Made by a program: the position numbers and the translations under genes. DNA of 64,000 nt from Pholis gunnellus (taxonomy: Eukaryota > Chordata > Actinopteri > Perciformes > Pholidae), in NCBI GenBank assembly GCA_910591455.2, contig OU342811.1, positions 7,234,947 to 7,298,946 on the forward strand. Reading direction: 5' to 3'. The notes beneath the pieces are model-generated. The model had not been told where the DNA came from, did no database searches, and saw only the letters and a list, made by a program, of their open reading frames with translations. Positions 58,401 through 64,000 of this stretch are shown one piece after another (position 1 is the first letter of the stretch; each line of letters opens with the position of its first letter).

Positions 58401-58483
58401 AACTGTCTTGTGGTCACCACTGAGCCAACACAGTGGCCATTATACCTCTATTTCATCCACTATCTATCACCCTTACCTGAACC
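55412..58483. other. unique sequence; possible conserved non-coding element near 55970-56170
   Basis: About 55970-56170 contains AATTTGCATTTATCGCTGC, TGATAATGAATTCC and TCATATGCAGTCACATTCC in an evenly composed stretch, the style of a vertebrate enhancer. A GC-richer patch lies at 56990-57020. No gene or repeat recognised. Confidence 0.25.
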
Positions 58484-58850
58484 CAGGGCTGGGCGATAAT
58501 TCAATATGATAGATTACCGTCGTTCAATAGAATCATTTAGTGATGAAATCATTTAGAGATGTTGTGAGACACAAATACATTGTCTAAATTAATAACAATA
58601 ATACCAACTCAATTTTTTCATTAAAACTGATTATTTTACACTAAAGTTCATAATTGAATGACAACATTTTCATTACTTGTCATTTGTCAAGTATTTAAAT
58701 CAGTATCAAGAGTATACAAAGCCATGTGGTTATTACATATATGGACTAATTATTATCAAATTACCAGTAAACATGCTAAATTATGATGCATATCGTTGAG
58801 ATATGAAATGACCTGCATCGTGATAGAAGATTATGGCCATATTAACCAGC
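58484..58850. mobile_element. hAT-like MITE with AGGGCTGG ends
   Basis: The left end is CAGGGCTGGGCGATAATTCA. The inverse of the right end is AAGGGCTGGTTAATATGGCC. Both match a fish MITE family that begins 'AGGGCTGGGCGATAT'. The flanks share TGAACC on both sides (CTGAACCC before, TTGAACCA after), a possible imperfect target duplication. Length is about 367 bp; it is non-coding and diverged. Confidence 0.65.
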
Positions 58851-61800
58851 CCTTGAACCACACCAGTCTTCAAAACTTGACCTTCATTTTGATCTCAACT
58901 ACAAACCTGTAAAGTTTCGTGGATGTATCTTGCAGTGTTGTGACGCTATCATGTTGACAAAATCCGTCAACAGATGTAAGTATAAAAAAAACCTGGGCAA
59001 AGTTAGTGGTAGTTCCTGATACATTAGGTGTTTTTAGGACCATATGTTGCCATGATGACTCACAGACTCACAAGGTGAATTCAACACCAGCCACACACTC
59101 CCGGCGCTGGTAATTATAGAATAATGGTACACTGAATGTCCCTACCTTTATTTAACATCTCCAAAGGCCTTTACCTTGAATGCATAGTCATTAGAAACCT
59201 TACCGAGAGTGAGTTGAACAAAAAAAAAAGAAAAACAAAGCCTTACATTTATTTGGAGTGTTTACTTCTTGTTTAACTCTCATGAGGAGACCATACAAAT
59301 TAAGTATAAGATAACAGTAGCACAGGTAGATGAAAGTCAATAAATCAGCTAACTGCGATTCAAAAACATGGCATTATGTAGCTGAAGAAGGGAAGTTTAG
59401 CCAACAGTGGTCGCAGCCCCTGAGACTTGCGAGCATTAAATATGTTTAAATCCCCAGCTGAAAAAATGAACTGTTGACTTGTGTTTACTTTGTTAAAAAC
59501 AAATTCAAAAACAAATTCAGTGCCCAGCTGGTTCAGGATATTAACGTTTTGGGAAAATACCAATGGGCTTGGGGCTGAGAGCCACAGTAGGGATAGGGTA
59601 GAGAAATCAATACATTTTGAAAGACATTGTCGACTTTCGTCTTTAAAATAATTCAAAACATAATAATACACTTCACATTTTTGACTTAGTTTTACGAGAC
59701 CTGTTGGATAAGTATGCCTGACAGTTTTCCACCGCACATAGAATAAAATCCCAACAACTCTCCCTCCCACTCTGAGATCAAAGTGTTAAAGGCTCTTGGA
59801 TTTGCCCACTCTCCGTGGTCACACAGCCTGGCAGTGAACCGTGGCCTTTACTAATTGTAAACTCAATGAGGCATTCTTAACAGATGCTAGTGGAACGGCT
59901 CCATTAGGCCTTACAGGGGGCTGTCATCCACATATCAAAGCCATGAAGAGTCAAACTGTCATTATCACGCGGCTCCAACCGCATCTATCTAGCCGCCAAT
60001 TTAATTCTTATTAAATGCACATTATAAGTGGAGATGGATGGTCTTGGTCGAGTGGAGTTAGTGCTTTGGAAAGACTTTTGATAGGACACACACTCACGGG
60101 CCTCAGCTGTACGACAACAGGGGTGGAAATATGGAATATTTACAGCTGTGGGATGTGATTTGAATGGATTTAACAGATAAAAGGTGGTCCAGAGTGTGTG
60201 CAGACTCTCTGCAGAGAGGGGTTTTTGCAGGCTAAACAAAGCTGTGACCGTCCTGTGTTGCTCTGCCAGCTTGAGTGAGAACAACTGCATGTGACACAAC
60301 AAATAGGCTTTGGGCTGTGTGATGCTGAGGTTATACCAAATGACTCCCAGACCATAGTCCCTTATCTCTATGTAGCTTTATTTTTTTATTTTCTATAAAT
60401 GAGGGATTAATTATTGCCTCCAAAAAGAGAGGAGGAAGCTGCATTCAGAAGATAAATCTACTGTAACGGTTGCCCTCCCCGAGGGTCTCATGGAAAAATA
60501 AAATGACTTATAAAAAAAGCGTAGAATTGTTTAGTAAGTAAGTAAATAATATAAGCAAAACACAATTTAACACATATTTTCATTTAATTAGCAAAACAAA
60601 TAGAAACAATTACTCCTGCGAATTTTTCCACTGGAGTGTGATGGATGTTTTGGCTGTTGTTTATGTTTAAATGATTAATTGATACACTTTCAAAAGTAAT
60701 TAGCATGCAATCATAATTTTCTGTTCCAGCCATCCAAAACGAACTGATAATAAGCTGTTATCTTCATAATATCCGTGAGATTCTTTGCTCCTATATCCTG
60801 CTTCGGTTTCCTCGCGTCAAGTGACCCGGAGTTACCTTTAAAAGGCCTTTTCATGATCCACAGCACCACTGGTATTTCAAACAATCACGTGGTTGTGTCA
60901 AGATGCGTGGCAAGCCTCCCATGTGTGTGTAACAACAAGCCAGTTGCTCCTCAGGGATATTACCACAGACAATCTTACTTGAATATTCATCAGGCACTGT
61001 TGCCGGCACATACACAGACACACACACACAGACAGATGATCATCATATACAACAATGCTCCTCTGATCAAAGAGAGCTCATTATCTCCCTGTCGTGCTGC
61101 AGAGTTCTGCTGAAATAACCAATCAGTTGAAGCTTTCAGACTTGGGTTCTCTTTCTGCCTGTCTCAGCACACCGTCTCCTTTGGTTGGCAACACATTAAC
61201 CGAGGCACATTTGATTCCTTTCCTCTCACCAAATGTTGATTTGAGAGTCTGTTCGGAGAGAGAGCCCTTTGATTGCATTAACGATAAGTGAGAAAGTGTG
61301 TCTGATGTATCTGTAGTGCTGTTGGATTCTGCCGCGGTGAAGATGCCTGTCTGATAATCAACCTCTTGAACCGAGTGGTCGAATCGTTCCTCAAGATGTC
61401 CAATTTGATATGCGTGGGCTGGCATTAATGCAAATGTGATGACAGTCAATTTCTGAGAAGTGACAATGAGATTTGACCCGGATTATCCACTTTTGGAGCA
61501 GCCTGAATTAGATCAGATTTGTCAATTGACCTGCTAATGACGACACAGGAAGGAGTCTGTGCAAAACTGTGATGCAGTGTGAGTCATTTAAGTGACATGA
61601 AGACATAAATGAAGTGGTGTTTTGTTTCATTATTCAGTGGTTTCATATTTAAAAGATGACCCAAACCGAAATTGCAAGGTTGAAAAAAAAAAGAACTATC
61701 ATCATGTTTTGGGAAATATTATGTTCCTTTTGAAAGATTGTGTGACAAATTGTAGAGGGGGTATTTGAATGGTTAGGATAGATTGTATATTTTCTTTTGT

Positions 61801-61904
61801 AAATGAAAGTAATGGCACTTTGACACTTTGATGTATAATAAAAAGAGAAAACAAATCCTCAACCAGGACAGTCAGATAAACAAAAAGGTGAGTGCTGGAG
61901 AAGA
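58851..61904. other. unique sequence; possible conserved non-coding elements near 59880-60040 and 61090-61560
   Basis: No gene or repeat is recognised. The two stretches named are low in simple repeats and hold motifs such as CCAATTTAATTC, CATTAATGCAAATGTGATG and TCAATTGACCTGCTAATGA. They look more like constrained regulatory DNA than the surrounding sequence, but this is a visual judgement. Confidence 0.25.
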
Positions 61905-62080
61905 GAGGAGCTGGAGCCTGTCCCTACTCACCCAGGGAGAGAAGTGGAGTACAGCCTGAACAGGTCACCAGTTTATCACAGGCCGATATATAGTAACTAG
62001 ATTTATTTATGCTCACATGCACAGTTAGTGGCAATTTAGAGAGTCTTGCATGTGTTTGCCCATGCAGAGAGGCCCATGGT
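61905..62080 (+). repeat. LINE/SINE-derived dispersed fragment
   Basis: AGCTGGAGCCTGTCCCTACT, GAAGTGGAGTACAGCCTGAA, CAGGTCACCAGTTTATCACA and GGCAATTTAGAGAGTC follow the order of a widespread vertebrate repeat ('CTGGAGCCTATCCCAGC...GGACAGGTCGCCAGTC...GGCAATTTAGAGTC'). Which retroelement it descends from, and its native orientation, cannot be settled here. Confidence 0.68.
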
Positions 62081-62195
62081 GGTCAGTGGAGTCAAACGCG
62101 ACCCATTTGACAACTGTACACCGTAGTCAGCAGCTTCAGTCCCTCATCAGTGTCTATAGTGAACGCGTTCATACATTTCCCTGCAGTTAACCCAT

Positions 62196-62510
62196 TGCAA
62201 TTAGTGATTCTTTTAATTATTGATCAATCAGCAACTTGTTTTCTTGATTAATCTATGTGTCATTAAAATATCATAAAAATACGGAAAACAAAATATGCCA
62301 AAATGAGAGTTGACATTCCAATTCCTTGTTTGGTCTGACCAACAGTCCAAAAACTAAATATATTTAGTTTACTATCATGAAAAAGAGCTAATACTTCCAT
62401 TTGAGAAGCTTTAACATGTAATCCATGACAAATAAAGCAATTACTCAATTGTTGGCGATTAACGTTCTGTCGACCAACTAATCCATTTATCGAGTAATGT
62501 AATTCTGCTA
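62196..62510 (+). mobile_element. hAT-like MITE, same family as 16896-17415
   Basis: TTGCAATTAGTGATTCTTTT, TTTTCTTGATTAATCTATGT, TTTGGTCTGACCAACAGTCC, TTTAGTTTACTATCATG and GTTGGCGATTAACGTTCTGT appear in the order of the common fish MITE 'GGGCTGCAACTAACGATTATTTT...GACCAACAGTCC...TTGGCGATTAAT'. It is in the opposite orientation to the copy at 16896-17415. Both inverted tips are eroded. Confidence 0.68.
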
Positions 62511-64000
62511 AAATAGACTAAAAGTATTCAGTCGCAGTTACAGTTGAGCTGTAGAGCGCAATTAAAATGCTGCTGAACACCTCCAGTGTCGAGAAGGTGT
62601 AGGGCTCCTAGGCATTCAAAGCTGTCAAAGCTAATGTTAACTCGGCTAGTCAATCTTGACACATCATGGTGACAATAGCTGGTGAGAAATTAAGTAGAAA
62701 CAGCCCGGGCACGTTCAATCTGAAAACAGTGTGCGTCCTTTTTTCGCTACAGTTTCCTGCTTGAATGACACGTTTCCTCAGAACTCTGTGAAAAGGTGTG
62801 CAACGGGCTTTGAAGTACGTTTTCTCTCCTTCAGTGGGTGAGTCAAAGGTTTTTACCCAATCAGCAGCGACGTGTTTGCCTTGACATTCTGAAATGCGAG
62901 GCAAATGTTTGATCACTATAATTAGAAACTACAGTTTCCACACATACCCCTTCACCCACTTGGGATGTTCTCTGCTATTCTGGAAGGAAAGGACAGTAAC
63001 TAATATTGAGCGTATTTTGTAGTATCAAACGCATTCAAACTCATTTCATCAGGCTCCGAAAATCGCGAAGAACGGCCTCCTCAGCTGCCGTATAGTTGCA
63101 ACTCTTGCCGAACACAGCAAGGTGTTCGGCGCACCACCATCTCCGTTGTTGATGTTTACTTGCTAATTTATTGAGTTGATAACAATCAGCTGTAGCTATC
63201 AGAACAGAAAGGTGACAAACAGCTACATGGACAGGGAAGAGAGAGATCCAAAGTGATGTTTCATGCACAGGTTCAGCAAGGAGATAAGAAGCTTAGGAGT
63301 ACAGGATAACGCAGATTAATATATTCACAAACATCTGGGTGTGCATGAGGTGCTGACACTTTCATCATTTTCATAGGTGGTGCACAAGTTTCAGAGCTGA
63401 AAGTAGCAGGCTCTAATCCAGCACAAACACCGATACAGTGTTTTACATTAGTGCAGGCTTTTTCGCACCGGCTACTCTTGACTGATCCTTCTCTGCTTGA
63501 AAACGGCAGGCTTTTTCTATTATTGTTTATTTGCCTTAATTCGGTTTTATTTTCCTAGTCCAGTCAGCTAATAGTTTTCAGTATTCTACCAGAAGCAGGG
63601 CCCTCCTGGGGTGTTTCAAAGTAATTTGGTTCCACCTGAGGTGACATACATGCTTGCTCAAATGCAGAATCAATATTAATCGACTTTGGGGGGATGGGGG
63701 GGGGGGGGGTTAGAGGGTGGGGGAGCATGTCTTCGAGTAGATGTTGCAGCCTGGAGATAATATTTTAGGCGGGTTGAAGTGTTCGGACAGTGCCGCCGCG
63801 GGCTCCGTTGGGGTTATTGATGACCTCGAGAGGCTCTTTGTCTCTATGTTTCTGTCTCATTCATTCTCTCACTCCCTCCCCAAGAGATTTGCCGCCATCG
63901 TTCCATCACTCCTTGAATTTCCTCTAAGTTTATTTTTCTCCGGGCCCGTATCAATAATCTGCGATGGATTGAATTAATGCGAGACATAGCTCCGTATTCA
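62511..64000. other. unique sequence with a poly-G patch
   Basis: A G-rich tract (GGGGGGATGGGG then about 14 G) lies at 63687-63725. The right edge (63760-63980) is GC-richer with balanced composition. No gene or repeat recognised. Confidence 0.35.

Noticed and set aside
59360..59770. 136-codon minus-strand frame
   Set aside because: No domain, signal peptide or splice context recognised; length is within chance for AT-rich sequence of this size.

Overview
The window looks like gene-poor nuclear DNA from a teleost fish. It is AT-rich, full of microsatellites, and carries decayed copies of repeat types typical of fish: L2-like and RTE/Rex3-like LINEs, hAT and Tc1/mariner-type non-autonomous DNA elements, a Ty1/copia retrotransposon, and a tRNA-like-headed SINE-type repeat. 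I found no convincing host protein-coding exon, tRNA or rRNA gene. Nearly all open frames are short chance frames; the few that resemble proteins belong to transposable elements. Family assignments come from memory of repeat and protein motifs, not from a database search.

Layout. 1-25.3 kb: mostly unique sequence with scattered small elements: a hAT-like repeat near 3.7-4.3 kb, a MITE at 5.9-6.4 kb, a minisatellite at 11.2 kb, a Tc1-like MITE at 12.7-13.0 kb, an LTR-like piece at 13.6 kb, an interrupted hAT-like MITE at 16.9-17.4 kb, L2-like LINE pieces at 19.8-20.8 and 22.0 kb, and a Tc1-like fragment at 23 kb.

25.3-37.6 kb is the most striking part. It is a 12,268 bp block bounded by perfect 12-bp inverted ends (CAGAGATGGGCA / TGCCCATCTCTG) and flanked by a perfect 8-bp duplication (GGCTTGGG). 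That is the signature of one large hAT-superfamily insertion. Nested inside are a truncated copia element (LTR, initiator-tRNA-type primer site, gag), a second hAT element with 14-bp perfect ends, a three-copy 0.83 kb tandem array, a CpG-rich GGCGGAGC-type minisatellite, a LINE reverse transcriptase fragment, and a 1.18 kb element with roughly 280-350 bp inverted arms full of CGCGAGCG blocks.

37.6-64 kb: unique, probably intergenic or intronic DNA with isolated elements: a hAT element at 40.5-41.4 kb, a Rex3-like LINE 3' end at 42.5 kb, an L2-like reverse transcriptase pseudogene at 45.5-46.1 kb, a SINE-like repeat at 48.8 kb, a 'TTTGTGTCTCTTTG' minisatellite at 50.2 kb, and further MITEs at 58.5 and 62.2 kb. 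Several AT-rich, homeodomain/POU-motif-bearing stretches have the look of vertebrate conserved non-coding elements, but this cannot be tested from one sequence.
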